Origin: Lachnospiraceae bacterium
Lineage (GTDB): Bacteria > Bacillota > Clostridia > Lachnospirales > Lachnospiraceae
DNA length: 53,572 nucleotides
Direction: 5' to 3'
Assembly (NCBI GenBank): GCA_024687125.1
Contig: JAILFA010000027.1
Span: 1 to 53,572 of the forward strand
Part shown: positions 8,034 through 16,622 of the stretch, in pieces
How the letters are laid out: each line of letters opens with the position of its first letter
How positions within the stretch are numbered: the stretch's first letter is position 1
The notes under the pieces: model-generated
The model's database searches: none
Told to the model about the DNA's origin: nothing
The model's input: only the letters and a program-made list of their open reading frames with translations
Program-made: the position numbers and the translations under genes

Positions 8034-9143
8034 ATGAAGGTACCGTTTCTTGATTTTGCACCCATGCATGATCCGATCCGGGGGGAGCTGGATACGGCAG
8101 CGACGCGCGTTGTGCACTCGGACTACTACATCCGGGGAGCGGAGTGCGAAGCGTTTGAAAAGGCATACGCGGAGTATATCGGCACAAAGTACTGTGTCGG
8201 TGTCGGTAACGGCCTGGATGCGATCCAGCTGATCCTGCGCGCTATGGATATCGGCGCGGGGGACGAGGTGATCGTTCCTTCCAACACCTATATCGCGACG
8301 GCGCTGGCAGCCAGTTATGTCGGCGCGATGCCCGTGTTTGTGGAGCCGAACCTTGATACTGCCGAGATCGATCCCACAAAGATCGAGGAAAAGATCACCC
8401 CCCGCACAAAAGCGATCTGTGTGGTACATCTGCAGGGACGCCCCTGTGACATGGATCCGATCCGTGAGATCGCTGAAAAGCATCATCTGCATCTGCTGGA
8501 GGACTGCGCGCAGGCCCACGGGGCGACTTACAAGGGAAAAAGGATCGGAAGCCTGTCCGAAGCGGCCGCGTTCTCATTTTACCCGGGCAAGAATCTGGGG
8601 GCTCTCGGCGACGGCGGCGGCGTGACGACAAACGATAAAGCGCTTGCCGACAAAGTGCGCTACATCGCCAACTATGGTTCGGATGTAAAATACCATCATA
8701 TCTACAAGGGCTTCAACAGCCGGCTGGATGAGATGCAGGCGGCATTTCTGTCCGTCAAGCTTCCGCACCTGGATGCCTGGAACGCGGATCGCGTGAAGAT
8801 CGCCGAGAAATATCGGAGCCTGATCACCGCCGATGAGGTCGCGCAGCCGCTTCCGCCTGACGCGGATTTCGGGCCGGTGTACCATGTATACGGCATTCGT
8901 GTTCTGAACGGAAAGCGCGATGAACTGGCAGCGTATCTGGCGGAGCGTGAGATCGGCACGATCATGCACTATCCGACGCCTATGCATCTGCAGGAAGCCT
9001 ATGCGGATCTGCGGATTCCCAAAGGGGCGCTGCCGCTCGCAGAGGAGTTCTCGGCTACAGAGCTTTCCATCCCGATGTTCCCCGGGATGATCGACGAGCA
9101 GATCGGATATGTGGCGGACGCGATAAACGGATTCTTTTCATAG
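8034..9143 (+). CDS. DegT/DnrJ/EryC1-type sugar aminotransferase
   Basis: This 369-residue PLP-dependent enzyme should aminate a nucleotide-linked keto sugar. The Schiff-base lysine is K186 in [16 protein letters not shown], and GNGLDAIQL, the EDCAQAHGA cofactor-binding stretch and [11 protein letters not shown] are all in place. The spelling resembles the 3-keto-sugar aminotransferases FdtB/QdtB more than the 4-keto enzymes. It is therefore different in use from pseC at 17134. Its start lies four bases after the diguanylate cyclase stop, with AAAGGAG inside the cyclase's last codons, so the two are co-translated. No sugar dehydratase or isomerase is next to it, so the sugar is unknown. Confidence 0.82.
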   Translation: MKVPFLDFAPMHDPIRGELDTAATRVVHSDYYIRGAECEAFEKAYAEYIGTKYCVGVGNGLDAIQLILRAMDIGAGDEVIVPSNTYIATALAASYVGAMPVFVEPNLDTAEIDPTKIEEKITPRTKAICVVHLQGRPCDMDPIREIAEKHHLHLLEDCAQAHGATYKGKRIGSLSEAAAFSFYPGKNLGALGDGGGVTTNDKALADKVRYIANYGSDVKYHHIYKGFNSRLDEMQAAFLSVKLPHLDAWNADRVKIAEKYRSLITADEVAQPLPPDADFGPVYHVYGIRVLNGKRDELAAYLAEREIGTIMHYPTPMHLQEAYADLRIPKGALPLAEEFSATELSIPMFPGMIDEQIGYVADAINGFFS

Positions 9144-9154
9144 AGGGTCGGACG

Positions 9155-9496
9155 ATGAAGAATGATCGCTGGGTGTATTACCGGGATGTGAAGCCGGAGG
9201 ATCAGGGAAACGGTGTGGTGCGCAGAGTGCTTGCCTATTCCGCTGATGTGATGGCCGTGGAAAACACCTTTTCAGAGGGGGCGGTCGGTGCGCTTCATTC
9301 CCATCCGCACACGCAGATCACCTATGTGGTGAGCGGCGCGTTTGAGTTTGAGATCGACGGGGAAAAGCATATCGTGCGCGCGGGAGATACCCTGCTTAAG
9401 ACGGACGGTGTCGTCCATGGCTGTATATGCAAGGAGGCCGGCGTGCTTTTGGATATTTTCACACCGGCCAGGGAGGACTTCGTAGAGGATCTGTAA
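9155..9496 (+). CDS. kdgF: KdgF-like cupin of uronate breakdown
   Basis: The 113-residue single-domain cupin carries the metal motif HSHPHTQITYVVSG, a second motif around GVVHGCICKEAG, and the KdgF-type ending DIFTPAREDF. KdgF converts unsaturated uronate monomers from pectin or alginate into linear keto forms, which fits its place tail-to-tail with uxuB. It follows the aminotransferase by 11 bases and may be cotranscribed with it even though the pathways differ; an alternative role as a sugar-nucleotide isomerase (FdtA type) is less likely because the FdtA motifs are absent. Ribosome site GAGGGTCGG is moderate. Confidence 0.72.
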   Translation: MKNDRWVYYRDVKPEDQGNGVVRRVLAYSADVMAVENTFSEGAVGALHSHPHTQITYVVSGAFEFEIDGEKHIVRAGDTLLKTDGVVHGCICKEAGVLLDIFTPAREDFVEDL

Positions 9497-9511
9497 CGGT
9501 TCCGCGGGAGA

Positions 9512-11128
9512 TTATCCCAGATATTTTTCCAGCGTTTTCTTCACTGCGGAGGTTCCGCAGGAGAGCTCCGTGAAATACGCTTTTACTGTGTCTGCCATAC
9601 CGATCGCGTTAAGGTCGACACCAAAGATCTTGTCATTGGAGAGCAGTCCGTCAAGCTGCTTCAGGTCTTTCGCCGCGTCAGAGAGTTCGTAGCCGCGTAC
9701 ATATTCCTGTGAGGAAGCAAGCAACGGATCGGGACTCGGCTCAAAAGCATTTCCTTCATCATCGACCGCCATCAGATAGCGGAGCCATCCGGCGTAGACC
9801 AGAGGGATGAACTTCAGATCCTGTACATGCAGCTGATCAGAGGCGGCGTAGGCTTTGATCGTCTCGCCGAAACGGATCGGAAGCTTCTGCGAGGTGTCGC
9901 AGGCGATGCGTTGCGGCGTGTCGGGCATGAAGGGGTTGGGAATCCGGGTGTTCACCACCTCGTCGATGAACTTTTTCGGATCGAGGATCCCGGGGTTCAC
10001 CACCACGGGAAGACCTTCGACATATCCCACCTTTTCTACAAATTTCTTAAGCAGAGGATTCTTCATCTCCTCCGAGATCAGCGTGTAGCCGAGCAGGCAT
10101 CCGTAAACCGCGAGAGTGGTGTGCAGCGGGTTCAGACAGGTGCATACCTTCATCTTTTCTACTTTATCGACGGTAGCGCGGTCGGTATAGATGATCCCTT
10201 CTCTGTCAAGCGGCAGCTTCCCATTGGGGAACAGATCCTCGATCACCAGATACTGGCATTCCTCGGCGTTGACAAAGGGGGCGACCCAGGTCTTTTTGGA
10301 GGTGACGATGGGTTCGAGACCGCCGATATTGTCACGGTTCAGCATTTCTTCGACGCGGGCGTCCGGGCGGGGCGTGATCTTGTCGATCATGCTCCAGGGG
10401 AAGGATACCTTGGAGGCATCGTGGATATAGTCCAGAAAGCCCCTTTCCGCGAGCTCCTTTTCGCACCAGGCATTCGCAAATGCCTCAGCTGCAGCCTTCA
10501 GCTTGTCACCGTTGTGAGAACAGTTGTCCATACTCACCATGGCAATGGGAAGACGTCCAGCCTGATACCTGGCATACAGCAGAGAAAAGACCTTGCCAAG
10601 ATAACTGTCCGCGCCGTCAGGCCCTGCGGCAAAATCCGCTTCGATCGCGGCCGGCGTCCTGCCGGTACCGTCCGTTACGGCATATCCCTTTTCGGTGATC
10701 GTGAAACTCGCCATTTTCAGTGAGGGATTCGCGAAGATCTGCCTGAGCCGTGCGAAATCGGCATCGTTTGACCGGTCCAGGATCAGGGACTCGACGATAC
10801 TGCCGATGACTGTCTTGTCAACGGTGGCGTCCGCCTTCAGCGTGGCGAGGATGCTCAGATTATCGTGAGGCCGATAACTTTTTTCTATTATTTCGTAATC
10901 ATATCCCTCGACAGCAACGAGTCCGGTGTCAACAGAGCCGCTGTTCATGAGGTTCTGCATGACGTTCGCCTGGAATGCGCGGAAGATGTTGCCGGCTCCG
11001 AAGTGTACCCATTCGGGACGCACGTCGGTGTTCTTTTTTACCGAGTCATAGTCGAAGACAGGCAGTGCGTAGCCTGCGCTCTCAAATGCCGCCCGATCTT
11101 CGCTGATGCTTTTTCTGGTGAGTTCCAT
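9512..11128 (-). CDS. uxuB: D-mannonate oxidoreductase / fructuronate reductase
   Basis: This 538-residue member of the mannitol dehydrogenase family should interconvert D-fructuronate and D-mannonate with NAD(H). A Rossmann dinucleotide site is visible as VHFGAGNIFRAFQ (about residues 41-53), followed by the family hallmarks SMDNCSHNGDKL, MIDKITPRPD and the C-terminal KLPIRFGETIKAY. Its length is that of the clostridial UxuB type. It lies 24 bases downstream of uxuA on the same strand with AAGAGGAAGGG before its start, so the two enzymes form an operon that takes fructuronate to 2-keto-3-deoxygluconate. No terminator is visible between it and the convergent cupin. Confidence 0.9.
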   Translation of the reverse strand: MELTRKSISEDRAAFESAGYALPVFDYDSVKKNTDVRPEWVHFGAGNIFRAFQANVMQNLMNSGSVDTGLVAVEGYDYEIIEKSYRPHDNLSILATLKADATVDKTVIGSIVESLILDRSNDADFARLRQIFANPSLKMASFTITEKGYAVTDGTGRTPAAIEADFAAGPDGADSYLGKVFSLLYARYQAGRLPIAMVSMDNCSHNGDKLKAAAEAFANAWCEKELAERGFLDYIHDASKVSFPWSMIDKITPRPDARVEEMLNRDNIGGLEPIVTSKKTWVAPFVNAEECQYLVIEDLFPNGKLPLDREGIIYTDRATVDKVEKMKVCTCLNPLHTTLAVYGCLLGYTLISEEMKNPLLKKFVEKVGYVEGLPVVVNPGILDPKKFIDEVVNTRIPNPFMPDTPQRIACDTSQKLPIRFGETIKAYAASDQLHVQDLKFIPLVYAGWLRYLMAVDDEGNAFEPSPDPLLASSQEYVRGYELSDAAKDLKQLDGLLSNDKIFGVDLNAIGMADTVKAYFTELSCGTSAVKKTLEKYLG

Positions 11129-11152
11129 GGTTTTCCCTTCCTCTTAAGTGAT

Positions 11153-12238
11153 TTACCTTGCTGTAATGCCGCGCTCGTGTGACTTTACGATCGCTTCCCA
11201 CAGACCGTTCAGGTACGTTGCGCCGAGAGCGCGGTCATAGAGACCGTAGCCGGGCATGGCTACCTCGTCCCAGATCATGCGTCCGTGGTCGGGACGGATC
11301 GGGCCGTCAAAGCCGATGTCGTAGAGCGCCAGCATGAGTTCATACATATCAAAGCTGCCGTCGCTGGAGAGGTGTGCCGCTTCCTCAAAATCCTGCTGCG
11401 AGTTGAACTTCAGGTTACGGACATGGGCGAAGTGGATGCGGCCCTTGAGCGAACGGATCATGTCCGGAAGATCGTTCTCCAGGTTCGTGCCGTAGGAGCC
11501 GGAGCAGAAGGTCACGCCGTTGTGCGGGTTATCCACCATCTGCATCATGCGCAGGATGTTCTTTTTGTTGATGATGATGCGGGGCAGACCGAAGACGCTC
11601 CACGCGGGATCGTCCGGATGGATCGCCATATTGATGTCGTATTTGTCGCAGACCGGCATGATGCGCTCGAGGAAGTATTTCAGATTGGCGAAAAGCTTTT
11701 CGTCGTCTACATCTTTATAGGCTTCAAACAGTTCTTTGACGTGCGCCATACGCTCCGGCTCCCAGCCGGGCATGACGGTACCGTTCATCTCGCCGGAGAT
11801 GGTCTCAAACATCTTTTCCGGGACGATCGCGTCGATCGCCGCCTGGTTGTAGGCAAGGACCGTGGATCCGTCAGGACGCTTTCTTGCCAGCTCGGAGCGC
11901 GTCCAGTCAAAGACAGGCATGAAATTGTAGCAGATCATGTGGACATCCGCCTGTCCCAGACGCTCCAGCGTGGTGATGTAGTTTTCGATATACTGTTCGC
12001 GGTCCGGCGTACCGATCTTGATCGCGTCGTGGATGTTGACGCTTTCGATACCGGCAAGCGTAAGGCCGGCTGCTTCGATCTGCTGTTTGAGTGTGAGGAT
12101 ATCCTCCGTCTTCCAGACCTCGCCCGGCTGTGTGCCGTAGAGGGTTGAGATCACGCCGGTCACACCGGGGATCTGACGGATCTGTTTCAGGGTTACGGTA
12201 TCATATCCTTCACCGTACCATCTGAGCGTCATCTGCAT
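11153..12238 (-). CDS. uxuA: Mannonate dehydratase
   Basis: The 361-residue enzyme should dehydrate D-mannonate to 2-keto-3-deoxy-D-gluconate. The TIM-barrel metal-binding segments typical of UxuA are present: MAIHPDDPAWSVFGLPRI, the HFAHVRN strand and the C-terminal RPDHGRMIWDE. The start MQMTLRWYG at 12238 is preceded by AAAGGAGT seven bases upstream; longer in-frame starts lack a ribosome site and would run into the promoter. It heads the uxuA-uxuB operon and is divergent from the AraC-type regulator. Confidence 0.93.
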   Translation of the reverse strand: MQMTLRWYGEGYDTVTLKQIRQIPGVTGVISTLYGTQPGEVWKTEDILTLKQQIEAAGLTLAGIESVNIHDAIKIGTPDREQYIENYITTLERLGQADVHMICYNFMPVFDWTRSELARKRPDGSTVLAYNQAAIDAIVPEKMFETISGEMNGTVMPGWEPERMAHVKELFEAYKDVDDEKLFANLKYFLERIMPVCDKYDINMAIHPDDPAWSVFGLPRIIINKKNILRMMQMVDNPHNGVTFCSGSYGTNLENDLPDMIRSLKGRIHFAHVRNLKFNSQQDFEEAAHLSSDGSFDMYELMLALYDIGFDGPIRPDHGRMIWDEVAMPGYGLYDRALGATYLNGLWEAIVKSHERGITAR

Positions 12239-12289
12239 GGCTGTACTCCTTTCGGGCATGATTGTCGCGCGAAACGCGCCTCTGACACC

Positions 12290-12367
12290 ATTATACATCC
12301 GCCAAATATGCAAAAAAGTTCATTTATTGTCCAATAAACTGCAAAAATTGCGCAGTCAGCGTATAAT
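12290..12367. promoter_or_regulatory. Divergent uxuA / araC-type control region with palindromic operator
   Basis: The minus strand has TATAAT at 12295-12290 for uxuA but only a poor -35, as expected of an activator-dependent promoter. The plus strand has TATAAT at 12362-12367 for the regulator with a weak CTGCAA -35. Between them lies a perfect palindrome, TTTATTG-TC-CAATAAA at 12323-12338, placed about 28 to 43 bases upstream of the uxuA -10. This is a good candidate operator for the AraC-type protein. Confidence 0.55.
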
Positions 12368-12437
12368 AATAGCAACATCCGCCGGAAGTGCGTATCATGA
12401 TACAGGATAACGTGCTCATCAGAGAAGAGGAGACGCC

Positions 12438-13325
12438 ATGAGAAAGAGGATCGACCGTCTGCGCGTCGTGGATGCCGCGGAAGAACGTCAGTACATGCTC
12501 GGGGATGCCTACGAGGTATATGAAAAGATCGGCCCGCCGGTCGGGGCGACAACCTTTCACTGCCATGATTTCTTTGAACTGATCTATGTCGCGGAGGGCC
12601 TGTTCGCCTCCCAGGTCGGGGATGTGATGCATGAGCTGCGAAAGGGGGATTTTCTTCTGATCGACAGGAACACGCTGCACCGCTATTATCCGCAGGGGAG
12701 AAAGCACGACAATTCCCGCCGCATCATCCTGTGGATCCGAAGGGAAGCACTGATGGAACTTTCCGGCAGAGATGCCGATCTCTCCGCCTGTTTTCAGGCG
12801 GACAGCGCGGTGATCTACCATTTCCCACTGAATTATGAAGATATCCTGAGCGGCTTCCTGATCAAGCTCGCGATGTCGGAGCTGATCGATGACGTGGATC
12901 CGGGCATGCGTGCGATCATGGACCGCAGTTATCTGGCGCTGTTCTTTACTTATCTGAACGTACTGTGCAAGAGACACAATTATATCCATGCCGACTCGGC
13001 GATCATGGAGAATTCCCTCGTGGAGAAGATTGACAATTATATCTCCGGACATATGCAGGAAAAGATCATGATCGATGAACTCGCGGATGCCGTACATCTG
13101 TCAAAGTATCATTTTATCCGGCGGTTCAAGGAACTGACCGGGCTTACGGCGCACGCCTATCTGACGGGCCGCCGGCTGATGCGCGCCTGCGAGCTGCTCG
13201 AAGAGGGCGAGGATGTCATGAATGTATACAGTATGGTCGGATTCTCGGACTACTCCGTGTTTCTGCGGAATTTCCGCAAGGTCTACGGGATCTCTCCGAG
13301 GGAGTACCGCAGGGAAAAAACATGA
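12438..13325 (+). CDS. AraC-family regulator of uronate genes
   Basis: The 295-residue protein has an N-terminal cupin-like sensing domain (HCHDFFELIYVAEG at about 41-54) and a C-terminal pair of helix-turn-helix units. The first contains IDELADAVHLSKYHFIRRFKELTG and the second VYSMVGFSDYSVFLRNFRKVYGISPREYR, the AraC signature. GAGGAGA precedes the start. Because it sits between uxuA (divergent) and the TRAP transporter (downstream), it very likely senses a uronate or mannonate and switches both. The ligand is inferred from context only. Confidence 0.88.
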   Translation: MRKRIDRLRVVDAAEERQYMLGDAYEVYEKIGPPVGATTFHCHDFFELIYVAEGLFASQVGDVMHELRKGDFLLIDRNTLHRYYPQGRKHDNSRRIILWIRREALMELSGRDADLSACFQADSAVIYHFPLNYEDILSGFLIKLAMSELIDDVDPGMRAIMDRSYLALFFTYLNVLCKRHNYIHADSAIMENSLVEKIDNYISGHMQEKIMIDELADAVHLSKYHFIRRFKELTGLTAHAYLTGRRLMRACELLEEGEDVMNVYSMVGFSDYSVFLRNFRKVYGISPREYRREKT

Positions 13326-13375
13326 TATGAGCAATTTCAGTACGAAAACGAAGCAATAATTGCATTGTAACAGGC

Positions 13376-13404
13376 TTTACAAGAGCAAAAAATGCAAGTA
13401 TAAT
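13376..13404 (+). promoter_or_regulatory. Promoter for the TRAP transporter operon
   Basis: TTTACA at 13376-13381 and TATAAT at 13399-13404 are 17 bases apart. The leader of about 105 bases holds two possible hairpins: GTTCCG/CGGAAC spanning about 13420-13446, and ATCCGA/TCGGAT at 13463-13480. The strong ribosome site AAGGAGGT follows. Confidence 0.7.
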
Positions 13405-13518
13405 GAGCACAGTTAAGGATGTTCCGTACTGCTTCGGCTCGCGGAACTGAGTTTACACAGGTATCCGAGGTGTTTCGGATCAAAGTGTTGCTAAATGCAT
13501 AACACAAGGAGGTCAACA

Positions 13519-14610
13519 ATGAAGAAGAGAGTACTCAGTATCATGTTGTCAGCGGCTATGGTCATGGCATCGCTGGCCGGATGCGGCCTTGGCGGAGGAC
13601 AGACCGCCACCAGCGGCACAGACGCGGCACAGAACAGCCAGCCTGCTGCTCAGACAGAAGAGAAGACAGAGGCGGCTCCGGCTGCTTCCGGTGAGGTGAT
13701 CACCCTGACCTACGCGGAGGTCAACCCGCTCGACACCATCGTCGGTCAGATGGCCACCAAGTTCAAGGAAGAGGTGGAGTCCCGTTCGAACGGCACCATC
13801 ATCATCGACATTCAGGCATCCGGCGTGCTCGGTACCGAGAATGAGGTTCTGGACGGCATGCTCGCTCAGACCGGCACGGTTGATATCTCCCGTATCTCCG
13901 CTTTCGCGCTGACAAGCTACGGCGGCGAGAAGTCCAAGCTCCTTTCCCTGCCTTACACGTTTGTGAGCAGAGAGCATTTCTGGAACTTCGCGAATTCCGA
14001 TCTGGCGCAGGAGTTCCTCAATGAGCCCCATGACAACGGAACACCGCTCGTGGGTCTGTTCTATGGCGAGGAGGGCTTCCGCCACTTCTTTACCAAGGAT
14101 CCGGTCAGCGGCATCGCTGATTTCAAGGGCAAGAAGATCCGCGTGTCCAATGACCCTGTTATGGTCGGCCTTGTGAACGGTCTTGGCGCCGATGCTACAG
14201 AGGTTGCTTTCACAGAGCTTTATTCCGCACTGCAGACGGGTGTCTGTGACGGCGCGGAGCAGCCGATCGCGAACTACAAGTCCAATGCCTTTGACGAGGT
14301 CGCACCGAACATGATCCTCGACGGCCACACGCTTGGCGCTATCCAGGTTGTCGTTGCCGATGCGGCATGGAACAAGCTCACTCCCGAGCAGCAGAAGATC
14401 CTGCAGGAGGCGGGCAAGGCCGCTGCAGATTATGACCGCCAGATCTCCGAGTCCAAGGAGAACGAGGTTCTCGAAGGCCTGAAGGCGAGCGGCGTCACGG
14501 TTGTTGATGTTCCCGACAAGTCCGAGTGGCAGGCTGCTACCAAGCAGGTGATCGCGGACAACACCAAGGGACAGGAAGAGCTCTACCAGAAGATCCTTGA
14601 TCTTCAGTAA
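13519..14610 (+). CDS. dctP: TRAP transporter substrate-binding lipoprotein (DctP family)
   Basis: The 363-residue protein has a lipoprotein signal peptide with lipobox SLAGC and a short Ala/Gln/Thr linker. The DctP fold motifs follow, including GKKIRVSNDPV with the substrate carboxylate-binding arginine and ATEVAFTELYSALQTGVCDGAEQP. It should capture an organic acid outside the cell and hand it to the DctQM membrane pair. Neighbouring uxuAB and kdgF make a hexuronate or mannonate the likely cargo. The start at 13519 follows AAGGAGGT; an earlier in-frame ATG at 13495 lies before that site and is rejected. Being a lipoprotein is normal for Gram-positive TRAP binding proteins. Confidence 0.92.
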   Translation: MKKRVLSIMLSAAMVMASLAGCGLGGGQTATSGTDAAQNSQPAAQTEEKTEAAPAASGEVITLTYAEVNPLDTIVGQMATKFKEEVESRSNGTIIIDIQASGVLGTENEVLDGMLAQTGTVDISRISAFALTSYGGEKSKLLSLPYTFVSREHFWNFANSDLAQEFLNEPHDNGTPLVGLFYGEEGFRHFFTKDPVSGIADFKGKKIRVSNDPVMVGLVNGLGADATEVAFTELYSALQTGVCDGAEQPIANYKSNAFDEVAPNMILDGHTLGAIQVVVADAAWNKLTPEQQKILQEAGKAAADYDRQISESKENEVLEGLKASGVTVVDVPDKSEWQAATKQVIADNTKGQEELYQKILDLQ

Positions 14611-14620
14611 TCCGTAACGA

Positions 14621-14652
14621 AAGGCTGCCGTATCGAAAGATGCGGCAGCCTT
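14621..14652 (+). terminator. Intercistronic hairpin between dctP and dctQ
   Basis: AAGGCTGCCG at 14621-14630 pairs perfectly with CGGCAGCCTT at 14643-14652. Inner bases extend the stem to about 14 pairs closed by a GAAA tetraloop. CTTGTATTTT follows, so it probably works as a partial terminator or 3'-end stabiliser that keeps the binding protein more abundant than the membrane subunits. Confidence 0.75.
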
Positions 14653-14677
14653 CTTGTATTTTGACGAGGGAACCGCC

Positions 14678-15214
14678 ATGAAATTCTTTGAGACAGTGGA
14701 TAAGCTCCGGCCGGTTTACGATGCGGCATATAAGATCGTGCTGTTTATCTGTAAGCTGCTTCTGGTCGGCGATATTCTCATCACATCGTTTGCTGTTCTC
14801 GGCAGATATATTTCCTTTATCCCGGCGCCTGCCTGGACGCAGGACGTTGTTCTGACGTTTATGTGTTACATGGCGGTGCTCTCCGCGGCGCTGGCCATCC
14901 GTAAAAAGTCCCATATCCGGATGACGGCGTTTGACCGGTATCTGCCGGAAGCGGCTCTCAGGGCGCTGGATATCCTCGCGGATATCGCCGTTCTGTGCCT
15001 TGCGGTCATCATGATGGTGACCGGCTGGCAGTTTGCCAGCACCCTTGGCTCCATGGGTACTTATGTGAGTATTCCGTGGCTTTCCAAATTCTGGTTATAT
15101 TTTCCGATCCCGCTGGCGGGTGTAGCGATGTTCCTGTTTGAGATCGAGGCTCTTTACGGGCATATCCGGGGGATCTTCATCAAGGATGAACAGGGAAAGG
15201 AGGCGGCGAAATGA
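14678..15214 (+). CDS. dctQ: TRAP transporter small membrane subunit (DctQ family)
   Basis: The 178-residue protein has four predicted membrane helices and the DctQ pattern, with a first helix containing ILITSFAVLGRYI and a cytoplasmic loop AIRKKSHIRM. It should bridge the binding protein and the large permease. The start at 14678 is favoured by GAGGG before it; the in-frame ATG at 14654 lies against the hairpin and has no site. Its stop overlaps the dctM start by four bases (ATGA), so the two membrane subunits are translationally coupled. Confidence 0.9.
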   Translation: MKFFETVDKLRPVYDAAYKIVLFICKLLLVGDILITSFAVLGRYISFIPAPAWTQDVVLTFMCYMAVLSAALAIRKKSHIRMTAFDRYLPEAALRALDILADIAVLCLAVIMMVTGWQFASTLGSMGTYVSIPWLSKFWLYFPIPLAGVAMFLFEIEALYGHIRGIFIKDEQGKEAAK

Positions 15215-16518
15215 CGGTAAATGGTGCGGCGATCGCCGTTCTTCTGGTAAGCTTTCTGGTAATGATCCTGCTGCGGTTTCCGATCGCTTATGCGGTCGCG
15301 CTTTCCTCGATCCTCTGCCTCTGGTATCAAGGACTTCCGTTCATGACGATCTCACAGCAGATGATCAAGGGCATCAACTCTTTTTCCCTGATGGCGGTTC
15401 CGTTCTTTATCACCATGGGTGTTCTCATGGGGCAGGGCGGGATCTCGGATAAACTGATCGCGCTGGCGAATTCACTGGTGGGCTGGATGACCGGCGGCAT
15501 GGCCATGGTCAATATCGTTGCCTCCTATTTCTTCGGCGGGATCTCCGGCTCCGCGGCAGCGGATACGGCTTCTCTGGGAAGCATCCTGATCCCGATGATG
15601 GTGGAGCAGGGATACGATGATGATTTTTCTACAGCGGTGACGATCACGTCGTCCTGTGAGGGGCTGTTGGTCCCGCCCAGCCATAACATGGTCATCTATG
15701 CGATGAGCGCTGGCGGCCTTTCCGTCGGTTCTCTTTTCCTTGCGGGGTATCTGCCGGGAGCGCTGCTGGCGGTATCGCTGATGGTCGGTTCCTATATCAT
15801 CTCCAAAAAGCGCAGGTATCCCAAGGGAGAGAAATTCCATCTGCTCAATTTCCTGAAGCAGCTGGTCTCATCCTTCTGGGCACTGGCGGCGGTCATCATC
15901 GTGGTCGTCGGCGTTGTCGGCGGGTGGTTTACGGCGACGGAATCCGCCGCGATCGCGGTCATCTATTCGCTGCTCGTGAGCGTGTTCATCTATCGGGGAC
16001 TGAACTGGAAGGGTGTCTGGAAGGCGCTGGAGCAGTGCGTCGACACGCTGGCGATCGTCCTGATCCTGATCTCGACCTCCAGTATTTTCGGATACTGCCT
16101 TACGACCCTGCATGTCCCGGATCTCGCGGCCAACGCGGTGCGCCAGGTGTCCGACAATCCTTATGTCATCGCGCTGCTGCTCAATCTGATCCTGCTGATC
16201 CTGGGTATGATCATGGATATGGCGCCGATCATCCTGATCGCGACGCCGATCCTGCTTCCGCTGGCACAGTCCATCGGCATCGATCCGATCCAGTTTGGTA
16301 TCATGATGGTCCTGAACTGCGGCATCGGTCTGCTCACACCGCCGGTCGGCGCCGTGCTCTTTATCGGCTCTGCTGTGGGCAAGGTCAAGATGGAAAAGGT
16401 CGTCAAAGCGACGCTCCCGTTCTATCTGTGCATGATCGTCGCGCTCCTGCTGATCACCTTTGTTCCGGAGATCAGTCTCTGCATCCCGTGGGCATTCGGC
16501 TACACCGGGGGCAGGTAA
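15211..16518 (+). CDS. dctM: TRAP transporter large permease (DctM family)
   Basis: The 435-residue protein is almost entirely hydrophobic, with about 12 membrane helices, and shows DctM hallmarks such as FFGGISGSAAADTASLGSILIPMM and LTPPVGAVLFIGSAVGKV. It is the sodium-coupled transport subunit of the TRAP system. AGGAGGCG precedes its start inside dctQ. A strong terminator at 16548-16583 ends the operon. Confidence 0.93.
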   Translation: MTVNGAAIAVLLVSFLVMILLRFPIAYAVALSSILCLWYQGLPFMTISQQMIKGINSFSLMAVPFFITMGVLMGQGGISDKLIALANSLVGWMTGGMAMVNIVASYFFGGISGSAAADTASLGSILIPMMVEQGYDDDFSTAVTITSSCEGLLVPPSHNMVIYAMSAGGLSVGSLFLAGYLPGALLAVSLMVGSYIISKKRRYPKGEKFHLLNFLKQLVSSFWALAAVIIVVVGVVGGWFTATESAAIAVIYSLLVSVFIYRGLNWKGVWKALEQCVDTLAIVLILISTSSIFGYCLTTLHVPDLAANAVRQVSDNPYVIALLLNLILLILGMIMDMAPIILIATPILLPLAQSIGIDPIQFGIMMVLNCGIGLLTPPVGAVLFIGSAVGKVKMEKVVKATLPFYLCMIVALLLITFVPEISLCIPWAFGYTGGR

Positions 16519-16547
16519 GACGGCTTCCGTTCATTAGTGACATACGG

Positions 16548-16583
16548 CCTCCCGTTCCGCCTGCGCGGAGCGGGAGGTTTTTT
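16548..16583 (+). terminator. Rho-independent terminator of the TRAP operon
   Basis: A GC-rich stem CCTCCCG-TTCCGC / GCGGA-GCGGGAGG is followed by TTTTTT at 16578-16583. The next promoter begins two bases later. Confidence 0.9.
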
Positions 16584-16584
16584 C

Positions 16585-16613
16585 TTGCCTGACAAAGCCC
16601 TGGGTGATAGAAT
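16585..16613 (+). promoter_or_regulatory. Promoter of the YcxB-like gene
   Basis: TTGCCT at 16585-16590 and TAGAAT at 16608-16613 are 17 bases apart. Transcription should begin near 16620, only about three bases before the ATG at 16623, so the mRNA is probably almost leaderless. Confidence 0.6.
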
Positions 16614-16622
16614 AAGAGCGAC

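Noticed and set aside
9155..9496. Sugar-nucleotide 3,4-isomerase (FdtA type) to pair with the aminotransferase
   Set aside because: The cupin has KdgF-type HSHPHTQ and FTPAREDF segments and lacks the FdtA motifs.
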